A stretch of 64,000 nt of DNA from Fagopyrum homotropicum. Taxonomy: Eukaryota > Streptophyta > Magnoliopsida > Caryophyllales > Polygonaceae. The notes under the pieces are model-generated. The model saw only the letters and a program-made list of their open reading frames with translations, did not search any database and was not told the origin of the DNA. Location: positions 36,143,501 to 36,207,500 of the forward strand of contig BSWB01000004.1 in the NCBI GenBank assembly GCA_033239125.1. The letters are read 5' to 3'. The position numbers were made by a program, and so were the translations under genes. Within the stretch, counting starts at the first letter, position 1. Each line of letters begins with the position of its first letter. This document shows positions 34,774 to 46,977 of the stretch, in pieces.

Positions 34774-35976
34774 ATGCGAAAAACTCGAGCTAGTAAACAA
34801 ATCGTTCCCTACGATCCCGAACCAGAAAAGACATATAAAAAAAGGTTGAAAGAAGCTAAAATGGTTGTTGCAAATAATAAAGAAAGAGATCTTCAAGCTG
34901 AATTGAATGATGCTCTTGATCAATTAGAATTACGGGATGATGCTCTAATAAGAGAGAGAGTTGAAGCGCTTGCTAAACAGGAACGACTTTTAGCCGACAT
35001 GACTGAATTACGACCATCCGTCGGACAGATAAATGAAGAACGAGAGAGAGAAGCTAGAGTTGTAGTTAACCCACCAGCACCCGTTGTTGTGCCACCACCT
35101 ACACCTCTCCCTCCGGCGAGGGTTGAGAGAGTTTATTCACTTGTGGGAATACTACAAACGCTTGGTCAAAGGATAGATCCCGTTCAACAAACATGTCGTC
35201 TGGGCGTTATAATTGATCCAGACGAACATGCCTATGGGTTTCGACCTCAAGGTATTACGACCCAACAAAGTCAATTGGGAGGATTAAAGAGAGAATCTCC
35301 GCATCAATACTTGCAAAATTATGAGATTCTCATGGAGAATTTAAAACCTACAGGAATAGAGAATAATAATTATAAATTGCGACCTTTCTATTTCTCTTAG
35401 AAGGATAGGACGCTAGCTTGGTATCAATCTCTTCCACCCGGAAGAGTCATTACATGGAAGGAGATGACTTCGGAATTCCTCACAAAGTTTTTTCCACCAC
35501 CAAAAACAGCGGAATTGAGAGGTAAAATAAATGCTTTTGTTATGAAGGATAATGAGAGTTTATTTAAATATTGGGAAATGTTCGATGACCTTCTATTGGA
35601 TTGTCCTCATCTTGGGATTCCAAAACTTGAGTTGCTAGAAATTTATTTCAAGGGTTTGGATGGGGAAATCCAATTCAAACTCCAATCCCTTTTTGTTGGA
35701 ACGTTTATGGACCTGAGATTTGATGAGGCATGAGAGTTTGTTGAGAAACAAGCTCAAATTGTTGAGAAATATTCCCAACGAAGGCCCGATAATAGAAGTC
35801 AAAGATTCGGAGCTCAAGAGCTGAATCTTACTTCCTCAAGTATTGCTCAAATCACCACTCTCAATAATGAAGTCAAAGATTTGAAGGAGCTTTTTAAGAC
35901 ACAAACGCAAGCACCAAACAAGATGTTGACTATGTAGGAAGAGGAAATTATCAAGGGCAAAGGAACAATAACAACT

Positions 35977-36007
<31 letters not shown>

Positions 36008-36692
36008 CCGGAACTACAACAACAATTGGAGATCCAATCAAAATAATTCCGGTAACCCTTATTCTCATGCTTAAAAAGCTCTTAACCCACCTTCTTCTTC
36101 TTCTTCTTCTTCTTCTTCTTCTATTCCATTGAAATGTCAGGAACCATCTTCAAGCTCATCACCCAAGGATAAAATGGAAGCCATGATGGAGACTATATTG
36201 GGCAAGATGAATGGGATGGAGAGTACGGTCACTTCTATTTCTAAGGCACAAAATGACTTGAAAAATCAAGTATTTAGAAAAGCCGGAGAAGTTCCAAGAG
36301 ATCAAGGGAAACTTCCCGTAAGAACGGAGAATAATCCCAAAGGACAAATCAATGCTATCACCACAAGGAGCGGAATCACAACCAATGATTCATTACCAAA
36401 AAATGTGGATAAAGGCAAGCAACCAATGATTGAGGAAACGGAACCAAGCAACAAGGAGAAAGCACCGACCTATGTCCCTCCTCAAGCATACAAGCCACCT
36501 CTACCTTTTCCAAAGTCTCGTGCTAGAGAACGCATCGACAAACAATTCGGTAAGTTCGTTGACCTCATGAGAAAATTACATATTAATATCCCTTTTATGG
36601 ATACCATTGTAGGAATGCCGGCATATGGAAAGTTCTTGAAGAAAATCCTTTCCAATAAAAGGAAGTTTGAGGATGTTGGGGAAGTAAGATGA
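34774..36692 (+). pseudogene. Athila Gag
   Basis: Starts with MRKTRASKQIVPYDPEPE at 34774. The capsid-like domain contains LAWYQSLPPGRVITWKEM, EFLTKFFPPPKTAELRGKI and LLLDCPHLGIPKLELLEIYF (about 35410-35650), the Athila/Tat gag signature. TAG at 35398-35400, TGA at 35731-35733, a later TAG near 35936 and a frame change before 36129 break it. The C-terminal part (36129-36692) includes NAITTRSG and FGKFVDLMRKLHINIPF, typical of the gag-protease boundary. Two microsatellites, (AAC)n at about 35975-36008 and (TTC)n at about 36090-36122, lie in the linker. Confidence 0.85.
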
Positions 36693-36751
36693 CCAAAAGT
36701 CTTCCGAACTTATCCAAACCATGAAAGAAGAGATGCCGAAGAAGCTACGAG

Positions 36752-37423
36752 ATGTCGGATCTATTTGTGTACCTTTCTATTGGCATTGGAAAAGTGACAT
36801 ACGAAGCTCTATGTGATCTTGGAGCAAGCGTGAGCATTATACCATTAGCGTTGTGTGAGAAAGCTGGACTTGGAACACCACAACCCGTCAAGATGACTCT
36901 TTATATGGCGGATAGGTCCATCACACATCCCGTGAGAATCCTAGAAGACATCCCCGTCTTGCTAGGTAAGTTTTACATTCCCATTGATTTTTTTATTTTA
37001 AACAATACTGCAGATCACCCCGTTCCAATCATACTTGGACGACCTTTCATTGCAACTTTGAGTTGTGTGGTGGATTGCAAGAATGGCATACTCTCCTTCA
37101 ATTTCGGAGAAGAGCGTGTCAAATTTCATCTTGCCTCGATGATCAAAGGACCAGCTATTGGGGAAGATATATACAACACTTATGATGATGATGAAGCATC
37201 AAGGGAAGAGGTAAGTTCAATACTACTCAAAGATCCTCTTGATAAAGTTATTAGTTTATATATTGTAGATGAAGGAGAAGAGGAGGAATGCAACATTAAG
37301 GTTCAAGCACTAAAAACCTTGGAGGAAGATCCCACAACAAAGTTTGAAGTACTAGAAGAAGCTACTGAAAAAAGCAAAGAAAATTGGATGGCTACAGGAA
37401 AATCCTTGGATAAAAAAAATTAA
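36752..37423 (+). pseudogene. Athila aspartic protease domain
   Basis: Retropepsin-like fold with the active-site motif DLGASVSIIPL at about 36818 and the downstream PVPIILGRPFIATL flap/C-terminal motif (ILGRPF near 37029). It processes the polyprotein in intact elements. The frame differs from the gag part before it, so the polyprotein is interrupted. The coding sequence runs on to an acidic linker ending at 37423. Confidence 0.82.
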
Positions 37424-37472
37424 TTCACTCGATTTTTCAAAAGTTGTAGCTGGAGATCGACTCAAAAATCGG

Positions 37473-40400
37473 ATGGCCACAGACAGATCGACCGATTTTC
37501 CTATAACTTCTGCGACTTCTCCAAAATTAATTGAAAGCGTTTTTGAATGCAACAACGCACCTCCTTCGATTCCAGAGGCTTCTCCTAGCTCCTCTACAAG
37601 TGAGAACTCAACTACTAAGGATCCTCCCACCTTGGAATTAAAACCTCTCCCTTCTCATCTAAGGTATGCATTCTTAGGACCGAATTCTACTTATCCGATT
37701 ATAGTAAGTGCTAAATTGACTGAAGATGAACTTGAAAGATTGATGCATGAATTAAGAAAACCCAAGAAAGCTATAGGTTATACTATTGATGATCTTGTTA
37801 GCATTAAACCTTCTCTATGTATGCATAAGATTTTGATGGAAGATAACCACAAGCCTTCACGAGAACCTCAAAGACGGTTAAATCTGATCATGAAAGAGGT
37901 TGTGAAGAAGGAAATTCTTAAACTTCTTGATGCAGGAATTATTTTTCCAATCTCCGATAGCAAGTGGGTGAGCCCCATTCATGTGGTTCCGAAGAAGGGA
38001 GGAATGACCGTCGTAACCAACGAAAACAACGAACTCATTCCTACAAGAACAATAACGGGATGGAGGATGTGCATCGATTATCGAAAGTTGAACGTTGCAA
38101 CAAGGAAGGATCATTTCCCTCTTCCTTTCATCGATCAAATGCTTGAAAGGTTAGCACAACACTCCCACTTTTGTTATTTAGATGGATATAGTGGCTTCTT
38201 TCAGATTCTCATTCCTCCCGATGATCAAGAGAAGACCACGTTTACATGTCCATAGGGACGTTTGCCTATAGACGAATGACATTCGGACTTTGCAATGCTC
38301 CAACCACCTTTCAAAGGTGTATGATGGCCATCTTCTCTGAATACATTGAGAATATCATGGAGGTTATTATGGATGATTTTTCAGTTTATGGTTCTTCTTT
38401 TGATGATTGTCTAGCTAACCTTTCTCTAGTTCTTCAAAGATGTGAAGACACTAATCTTGTCTTGAATTGGGAGAAGTGTCACTTTATGGTTAGTGAAGGC
38501 ATTATTCTAGGACACATGGTATCCAGCCATGGCATTAAAGTGGATAGAGCTAAGATCGAGACCATTGAAAGGCTACCTTCACCAACATCGGTGAAAGGAG
38601 TAGGAAGTTTTCTTGGTCACGCGGGTTTTTATAGGAGATTTATTAAAGACTTTTCTAAGATTTCTAAACCATTGACTAACCTACTAATGAAAGATGTGGT
38701 TTTTGAGTTTTCGAAGGATTGTCTAGATGCTTTTTACAGGATTAAAGAAGCCTTAATCTCAGCACCTATAATTCAGCCACCGGATTGGAACCTTCCCTTT
38801 GAGATTATGTGCGATGCTAGTGATGTAGCCGTAGGAGCGGTACTTGGGAAAAAGAAGTATGGACGGACTTATGCCATCTATTACGCTAGCAAGACGCTAG
38901 ATGAAGCTCAACTAAACTATGCTACAACGGAGAAGGAGCTATTGGTGGTGGTTTATGCTTTCGAGAAGTTTTGTTCTTACCTTGTGGGAGCGAAAGTGAT
39001 CGTTTACACCGACCACGCAGCAGCCCGCTACTTGTTCACAAAGAAAGATGTGAAGCCAAGGCTTATTAGATGGATCCTCCTTCTACAAGAGTTTGATTTA
39101 GAGATCCGTGACAAGAAAGGATCCGAGAACTCAGTGGCGGATCATCTAAGCCGACTTCCCCATCTCACAAGAAAGGATGAGGATCTACCTATAGACGACT
39201 CCTTTTTGGATGAGCAACTCCATGAAATCGAGGAATGCCTTCAACAAATCTCAAGAGGTAACGAACCTTGGTTTGCTGATTTTGTTAATTATTTGGTCTG
39301 CAATGAAATACCTCCAGGATTATCATATGCACAACGAAAGAAGTTCTTTAAGGATGTTAAACAATACTATTGGAATGAACCTCTCCTTTTTAAGAGAGGT
39401 CCAGATGGAATGATTAGAAGATGCATTCCAGAAGATGAAGTAGAGAGCGTTATCCGCTATTGCCATTCACTCCCTTGTAGTGGACACGCTAGTTCACACA
39501 AAACTAGAGCTAAGGTATTACAATCCGGATTCTTTTGGCCTACTCTATTTAAAGATGTGCATAATTTTGTTGTTGCTTGCGATGCTTGCCAAAGAATAGG
39601 AAACATTTCAAGGAGGAATGAAATGCCTCTAAACAACATTCAAGAGGTTGAGATCTTTGATGTACGAGGAGTAGACTTCATGGGACCTTTCCCATCATCT
39701 TGTGAAAATGAATACATACTTCTAATTGTGGATTAAGTTTCTAGATGGGATGAAGCGATCGCTTCTCCCACTAATGATACTATGGTGGTAGTGAAGTTCT
39801 TTAATAGAACGATCTTCCCAAGATTTGGGATGCCCCGAACCATCATTAGTGACGGAGGAACGCACTTCACCGCCCGTAAGTTTGAAACTCTATTGTCTAA
39901 GTATGGGTTACCCACCAGATCGCCACTCCTTACCATCCTCAAACAAGCTGCCAAGTGGAGATCTCAAATAGAGAAATCAAAAGCATTCCAGTAAAAAAAC
40001 CCGTCTCTAGAACGAGGAAGGATTGGTCACTTAAGCTTGATGATGCGCTTTGGGCATATAGAACCGCTTTCAAAACTCCCATAGGCACCACACCATACAA
40101 CTTAGTCCATGGGAAGTCTTCTCATCTTCCGTTGGAGTTGGAACACAAGGCACATTGGGCAATCAAGTGGCTCATTTGATTTAAAAGAGGCTAGAGAAAA
40201 GCGCCTCTTAGACATCAATGAGCTAGAGGAGCTCCGTCTAAATTCCTATGAGAATGCGAGGATCTATAAAGAAAGGACAAAGAGATGGCACGATAAGCAC
40301 ATCATTCCAAAGGAGTTGAAAGAAGAAGATATCGTCCTTCTCTTCAACTCGAGACTCTGGCTATTTCCAAGTAAACTCAAATCCCATTGGTTTCGACCTT

Positions 40401-40543
40401 TTCTAATCAAATAAGTCTTTCCCCATGGTGAAGTTGACATATGGAGTGAGAAAGCGGGAAGTTTCAAGGTCAACGGTCATCGTTTGAAGAAATATACACA
40501 GTAACTGCCGGTTGAGGATATTGCTTCTATCCTTCTTGAGTAA
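37473..40543 (+). pseudogene. Athila RT, RNase H and integrase
   Basis: RT: EILKLLDAGIIFPISDSKWV, WRMCIDYRKLNVATRKDHFP, LDGYSGFFQI, then a one-base frameshift at about 38250, [19 protein letters not shown] and the IMDD catalytic motif near 38366. RNase [34 protein letters not shown]. Integrase: zinc-binding [38 protein letters not shown] region frameshifted near 39910, and [20 protein letters not shown] at 39734-39736 sits in a Tyr codon position; further frameshifts occur near 40175. Ends [10 protein letters not shown] then TAA at 40541-40543. Confidence 0.9.
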
Positions 40544-41280
40544 TCATAGAGGGAGATAGGTCCAGCTAACGACCTTAAATCAAGCGCTTCTTGGGAGGCA
40601 ACCCAAGGTACTTCTATGTCCTTTTTCTTTGTCTTAATCTAGATTACATTTGTTTTGTTTTGTTTTTCGTTGGTGCGCTCCGGTTTTTCTTGTGTTGTTG
40701 ATGGCAGAAAATAGATACAATCTCAAGGAATGAAGTAAGAATCGAGATCTTGAAAGAAAAGATTGAAGAAGTATCAACAAAGAGGAATTAAAAAAAGAAA
40801 ACACAAGAAATCGGATCAATCATGAAGAGATTGACCGATATGGAAAAGATAGTGTTTTTATTTGAGTTGATTTGGCAAAAGTTGTAGCTGAGAATCGAGT
40901 GGAAAATCGGATCATGAAGAAAATCGACCGATTTTGAGCCTTTGATGACAGATCTGTTGAAAATCGGACCAATAAAAAATCGACCCCCCTTAAATCGACC
41001 GATTTTCTTCAAAAAACTCCAAAAGTATAAAGCTGCCTTTTCTTTCTTCTTCTCGCAATTTCAACACTCCAACAGTTCACCATTTTCCACTCCTACGAAG
41101 AAGAACGCCAACTTCTCCCCTCTCACGCCAAATCCTCATGTCGTAAGCGTTTTTGCTCGCTATTGAGATAAAATTGAAGCTCTCAAGGAGATAGAGAAGA
41201 TTCAAGCAACAAATAGCGCGGCAAAACAACAAATCGCTCATATTTCAGGTTTTTCAGTCCAAAACCCTAAATAAATTGCA
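40544..41280 (+). other. Athila post-pol spacer
   Basis: Contains the conserved AAGCGCTTCTTGGGAGGCAA block near 40578. Between 40808 and 41010 words of the AAATCGACCGATTTT type occur repeatedly (40829, 40921, 40992). No gene. Confidence 0.65.
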
Positions 41281-42934
41281 TTGGCTAGATTTGTTCATTT
41301 GAAGTGTTTGGTTGTTGAAATTGCTGAGATAAGTAGTCTAAAAACTGTTTGTGGAGACTACTTGAGTTGTTGGTTTGAGCAGAACTGTGCAGAATCGATC
41401 GATTCATCGAAACAGAGAAAAATCGACCGATTTGAGCCAAGAACAACTCGATTTTTCTCCACTGAAATGGAAAACTTACGCAGATCAAGTTGTAATCTGT
41501 TTTCTCGAAGGGGATCTTCTTCCCAACCCTCTCAAGCACCTCCAACAACACCTCCTAGGCTTCCGGTTATTCAAGATAAATTCAAATGCAAGTATGATCG
41601 TCTCCTTTATCATCTAATTATTCCACCTCGCTATATTATGCTTGATGAACTAAATGAATTGCATATTAGAGAGGATCTAGATTGGATTATTGAAAGGATT
41701 GGATTGTCGGAGTTTGTTCATATTAGGGAAAATGCTTTCCAAGAAACTACCCTAGAATTTCTTAGCTCCTTCAAACACGATCCTAGGGAGAGAAACGTGA
41801 CTTTTAGGTTGATAAACCGTAACTAAACCTTCAATATTGCTATGTTTGGGAACTTCTTTGGATTCCCAACTTCTTCAGCAGGTACATTCCCTTACGGGGT
41901 GAGTGCAGATGCCTTTTGGGAAAAAGTATCTCCGTTGGAGCGGTAGAAGGAGATAAGTGGAGACCCGGAAACTCCAAGGAGAAAAGCATATACAACCTCA
42001 CCTTCAAAATAACCCACCGGATCTTGAGTGAGTCTATGTTCGCAAGAACATAGACTCTACAAAAAGTTAAGGCGGATGAATTGTACATTCTCTATTGCAT
42101 GACGACATGTACAATTCCCGATTACTCTACTATGTTATCTGATTACTTGGCAAAGACTGCAAATAAGTCCGGAGGTCACATTTGTGTTGGAGGTCTTGTG
42201 ACCTACGTAGCTAAGGCATTAGGGGTTGATATTTCGGCATGCACTCTAGCTTCAGAGGCGCAGCCGTTAGGGCCTCAGAGATTGATTTCTAGGGGTGTGA
42301 TAGTTCCAAGAGGGCGAGGAAACCCACATGTAGCGATGCCTTGGGAGAGAATTCCTAAAGAAATTGTTTGGATGGCTCGCTACACCATTAAAGATTTGTA
42401 TTACTAGAAGGAAGGATTTGAGCTTTTTAGTGATGAGGAGGAGACCGAGGAGGAGGGTGTAGATGCTGATACTGATGTTGTTGAGGATCATCATGATGAT
42501 GCGCATGCCCCAGCTCGGGGTATGCTTGAGCTAGGGGTGGCGGTGATACTGAGGTGACAGACACTGATCAGGAGGTGGGTCCAAGTAGGCTAGTTGATGA
42601 AGAGGCCACTGAGGACGGGTTCATGGCTGGAGGAGATCCCGGATTTCACGCATAGTAGGAGATACCGATGAGACCACCCCGACGGTCGTTTTCACAGAGG
42701 CGCAGAATCCGTCCCAGAGGTGATGACTCAGATTTCGTTGCACAGATTAGAGCTTTGACGACGAGTGTGGAGGGACTTCGTACGGAGTTTCAGCAGTTCC
42801 GGACCGAGGTACGAGCCCGCCACTCCTCATATGACGGCCATTGGCATGACCTCTGCCACCACACCTTCGGAGACTTCTACGATCCTTTGGCTCCGAGACA
42901 TCCATATCCATATCCATATCCACCACCACCGTAG
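41281..42934 (+). pseudogene. Athila ORF-1/env-position gene, broken
   Basis: The first open part (to 41826) contains DELNELHIREDLDWIIERIG, TLEFLSSFKHDPRERNVTFR and, after a stop, GNFFGFPTSSAGTFPYG, which resemble the plant ATHILA ORF-1 family. Later pieces in shifted frames (42081-42407; 42668-42934) carry GGLVTYVAKALGVDIS, RGVIVPRGRGNP and a Tyr/Pro-rich end. This gene lies where envelope-like genes sit in Athila elements, but I see no signal peptide or convincing membrane segment. Its role is unknown. Copy Y lacks it. Confidence 0.65.
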
Positions 42935-44249
42935 CAGGATTGAGCACTCGTCAATTTTACATTGTAAGTATTTTTCTTCATCTCGTACTTGAGTTTTCAC
43001 ATTGGGGACAATGTGAGATTTAAGTATGGGATGGGGTTACTTACAATCTCTTTCATATGTCACACATATTTTATGTTGCATTGCACTTTTAGATTTCGGG
43101 TTTGTAATAACTCTTGTCACACGTTTCTTTCGGACATTTTCATTGCATTTAATCTATTTTCGAAAATCCAAAAAAATTGAAAATTTTTAAAAATTTATGT
43201 GCTTCTAAAAACGGATATGATCTCAATGATGAGAATTGTGTGTGTGAATTGGCAAAAGAAGACTTGTATGTTGAAGATTTAGTTATGGCATATGTGGACT
43301 TTTATACTTTATTTGAAAATTATATATGATTTGTATGCTTTTTGATGTTTTGATAAAATTGAGAAATAATAGTCAAAACCATTAATAAGTTCTTATACAT
43401 CATATTGGAATGATTGAGGCACTTCGAATTTTCTTTTCTTCTTCTTATCCACTTTGAGCATCTCTTATATTATTTGTCTTCCCTATACCTTTTCCGGGAA
43501 TTAGGAAGCATGTTATTGTGAAGTGTGATGCGTGGTGAAGTTGTTGTGAAAAATGAAGTGTGTTAAAGTGTAGAAAATAGGTTTGGGGACGTCAATCATG
43601 ATGATGAGTAACTCGGTACCATTCACATAGCCGGGTGTTTGTGTCTTGCCAAAATCGGATTGAGCGATTGTCCTAACGAGTCATGGTATGTGCATTACGG
43701 TTTGAGGCATATTGAGAAATTGAGATTTGTTGATTTTCTAGGCTTCGGTTATTGTGGACCTCTGTACATGTTCTCAAAAAGTGACAAATAAAATTGTAAA
43801 ATGCAAGTGAAGTGGCTATTTTCGGTGGTTGTGAAAAGTTTAATGTTTATGAGTTTTATTCCTTATTCTCGGAATTTATCACCACATATCCTATACATTC
43901 CCACCCCTTTGACGCGTTTCTTTGGCCTTTTAATTTGAAAGTCCTCAAGACCTTTGTGCACATGTTTAAGGCTTATATGGTTTAGATTTGTTTTCTTATG
44001 ATTATATCCATATCTTTTACCATGCTTTTCATGTATGTTCTAAATTGTTATTGCCTTTTCATGCTATCGTTATATCGATCATACATTATCTTTCTATGTC
44101 ATGACACATCACGTTGAGGGTGATCCATTATTAAGAAGCACATTACAAAAAGAGTTTTGTTTTTAAGCATTATATAATCCTTATCATCTTATTATATGCT
44201 AGATATGAACCTTGCTTGGAGACAAGCAAGAGGCAAGTATGGGGTATTT
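42935..44249 (+). other. Athila Z 3' non-coding region and polypurine tract
   Basis: Contains the CATTGGGGACAATGTGAG/AAGTATGGGATGGGG block (about 43000-43035) shared with copy Y. The polypurine tract AAGTATGGGGTATTT precedes the LTR. Confidence 0.7.
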
Positions 44250-45840
44250 TGATGACATGAATTATATACCACCATATTCATGCATATTACGAGTGTTTTA
44301 CCTCAGTTTTGCATACATTTGATGAAAATTGTATGCCTTTAAGTCCATATTAATATATATTTCTAGAATAAAGATCTACACACGTTATTTGTGAAATTGT
44401 AGGTAAAAAGGTGGAAATTTGGGGCGGATATGGAGCAATATGGAGCATGACATCAATAAGGAACGGGAAGGGAGCTTAAAGATAGGAGAAGATATGAGAA
44501 AAGATCATAATAGAATATAGAAGACGGAACTAAAAGACAAACAAGTGCAGAAAGCAAAAATCGGATGATTACTTATTGAGATCGACCGATTTCCTTCATA
44601 ATTGAGTCAATTTCTATCTTTGATAACCCGATTGGCTGTAGGATTGTAACCATAAGATCATTTCTCAAACCCTATAAAAGGAGGACGTATTACCACCATT
44701 CGGAATCATCTCATTCCATCCAATAACATTCAGAGTTATCAAGGAGCATTCGGTTACAAGCATTGAAGGAAGTTTGGAAGTTTGAAGTCCAAGATTGAAG
44801 TTCTTGGAGTTTGTGAGTTTTGATTATTATTCTGTCATTGTGAACACGAGTTTGAGTTTGTTTTTGAGTTTTGAAGGATTGAATCATTATTCAAACATTT
44901 TTGGTTTGATTTAATTCAAGATTCAAAGTTTTTCTCAAGTTCTTTATTTTCTTGATTTTATATCTTCTTTGATTTTAAAAATGTGTATTCTTGGCTAAAA
45001 CCCGTGTGATTCTAGGGTGATTGGTTGAAGATTGTGGTTAAGATGATGATAGAATGAACTTCTCGTTGAGATTGGACCCTGAGAGTTGAGTTTAACCATC
45101 GTAGAGAAGAAAAATTGGTGTGTTCTTGGCTAAAATCGGACGATTTCCTTTGATGAACACCCCGATTTTCCTTCTGTCGTACCTACCTTGCTTTATCCTT
45201 AATCATTGGTTAAAGATTGCTTAAAACTGAGCCTTGTTAAACCTTTCTAACCTGTATCTGAGTGTGGAAAAAGACTTACCCGGTGATTCCCTTGCTTGGT
45301 TACCAACGATTACAAGTTCTAGGTAATAGAAGATTCAAACCCCTCTATTAAGGTTGAGTGTACCAAAACCCTTACCTTTGTGAGTTAACTCGATTCCCAT
45401 GGGTTTGATGTTTAGTTTGAGAGTATTATCCTTCCCTTAGATCCTCTATCTTATCGAGATTCAACATCCTTTATTTAGAGCCTTTGGGTTGGGACATGGA
45501 TGGTGGAGACTTCACCGTACATCATTCCATTTTAGAACATATACCTTGCAATCTCAGCTCTGTCCATAATCTTTAGAAGTCTTAAATCGGCAACCACAAT
45601 TGGATATCTTGATCCTTAGAATCCGTTTTCCCAAATTTTACACAAGTCTTTGTCTTTTGTTATCAATAGTTGCATACTTTCTTGCTAGATTGCTTATTCT
45701 GAATTTGATTTCACCATTTCCCTGAGTTCGACCCTGGAATTCTTGTTTTTACTATGATTGATACGTACACTGCGGGTTCGCTTATTTGCTTTTATTCTTG
45801 GTATAAATTTAAAGCTTGCCCACACCCTTTGGATCGAACA
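44250..45840 (+). repeat. Athila Z 3' LTR (complete)
   Basis: 1591 bp from TGATGACATG to GGATCGAACA. TATA box (CCTATAAAAGG) near 44675. Contains ATCGACCGATTTCC at 44581. Confidence 0.88.
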
Positions 45841-46530
45841 TTTATACATGCATTTAGGTAGATTTTCCCTTTTGTTTAGCATGAATAAGCCTAAGTTTGT
45901 GTCATTTTCACTTGTTATTGTTTACTTTGCAAGTATGGATGTCTACACAAGCTTTGTTCGGTTTTGCAAGAAATCGGTGGATTACGGACCTAAACGAGAC
46001 ATTTGAGGATCAAGCCTCGGAGTGGAGCATGCTAGGACCTTGAGAGAGACAAATAGGAAAACCAAGAGAAGCCCACAAGTAAGGACGCAATGCAAAAGAT
46101 CAAGCAAAGGAGCAATGGCGACCTTTACGTGAAATCTCAAGTGTGCAAGTAAGCATCTCGACCAAGATATGTATTTCAGAGGAAATTGCTAGCGAGATCG
46201 CCAAAGTCGAGAGCAATCTCGGGCCGAGACTTTGTGCACTTATGGCCGAGATTTCTAGAATCCAAAGGCCAACGTTGACACCTTCCAAAATATCGACCCC
46301 GATTTTACTTGTATCTTGGTCCAAGATTGACAACAGATGGACCGAGATTCCTTCTCTACAACTTTTCCGATAACTTTTTCAAAACTTTTTGGCCGACCTT
46401 TGCTTTTCCTGGTATATAAGTTGCATTGCAGACTTTTGTTGGAATCCCTTCCCACACACATTTCAGACCCTTGGGTTCCATTTTTCTTCATTTTTCTTCT
46501 TCCTCTTACAAATTGTTAGTTTTAGAGAAA
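45841..46530 (+). repeat. Athila-like LTR fragment
   Basis: Resembles the 5' part of the Y LTR (TGTCTACAC block near 45942, GACATTTGAGGATCAAGCCTC near 45998) and has a TATATAAG box near 46412, but also carries CTCGGCCGAGA-type words (46185-46355). It stops abruptly at the Helitron end at 46531. No polypurine tract precedes it. Confidence 0.5.
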
Positions 46531-46566
46531 CTAGTATGGACGCGCGTGCTACGCACGCGTGCCGTG
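46531..46566 (-). mobile_element. Helitron-type 3' terminus (hairpin plus CTAG)
   Basis: Read on the minus strand: a GC-rich stem-loop (CGCGTGCGTAGCACGCG), a spacer of about 8 nt, then CTAG and a flanking T. Hairpin followed by CTRR and a host T is the Helitron 3' end. The element would extend to higher coordinates. I could not find its 5' TC end, so its length is unknown. Confidence 0.6.
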
Positions 46567-46977
46567 ATTTTAAAACATAAAATTTATCATTTAATAATCG
46601 AAAGGAAAAAGTGTCAACTCAAAATAAAACGTAAAATTTATCATTACATGATCGAAAGGCAAAGGTGTTACATTGAGATGAGTTTTGTGTTGCATTGAAA
46701 GGAAACGTTAAACGAAACTTGTAAAGTGCTACTACATTAAGTAAAGAAAGGTTACTATAATAAAGAACTACAATAATCGGTCTTTCATCGATTTACTCGT
46801 ATGTAGTAGTCGCTTGTGTTGCTTTTCAAACGCACCACTGCAATAAAGATGAAGTATATGACAAGGTGTTGGAATATATAGTCTAATTGAGACTGAAGTC
46901 AAGTATTCAACTATACCTCAAGTGTAGTCGGAAACTGGATTTTAAGTCGTGTGATTTTCTCAAACGTTTGCTTTTTC

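Larger units (their letters stand above)
34645..44249 (+). mobile_element. Athila-lineage retrotransposon Z, internal region (defective)
   Basis: Order is PBS, gag, protease, RT, RNase H, integrase, a downstream ORF-1/env-position gene, a non-coding spacer and polypurine tract. Together with the LTRs the element spans 33383-45840. Frameshifts and stops interrupt every gene. It shares pol signatures with copy Y but keeps gag, protease and the downstream gene. Confidence 0.92.

Noticed and set aside
35847..36068. Poly-valine minus-strand open frame
   Set aside because: Antisense of the (AAC)n microsatellite in Athila gag.
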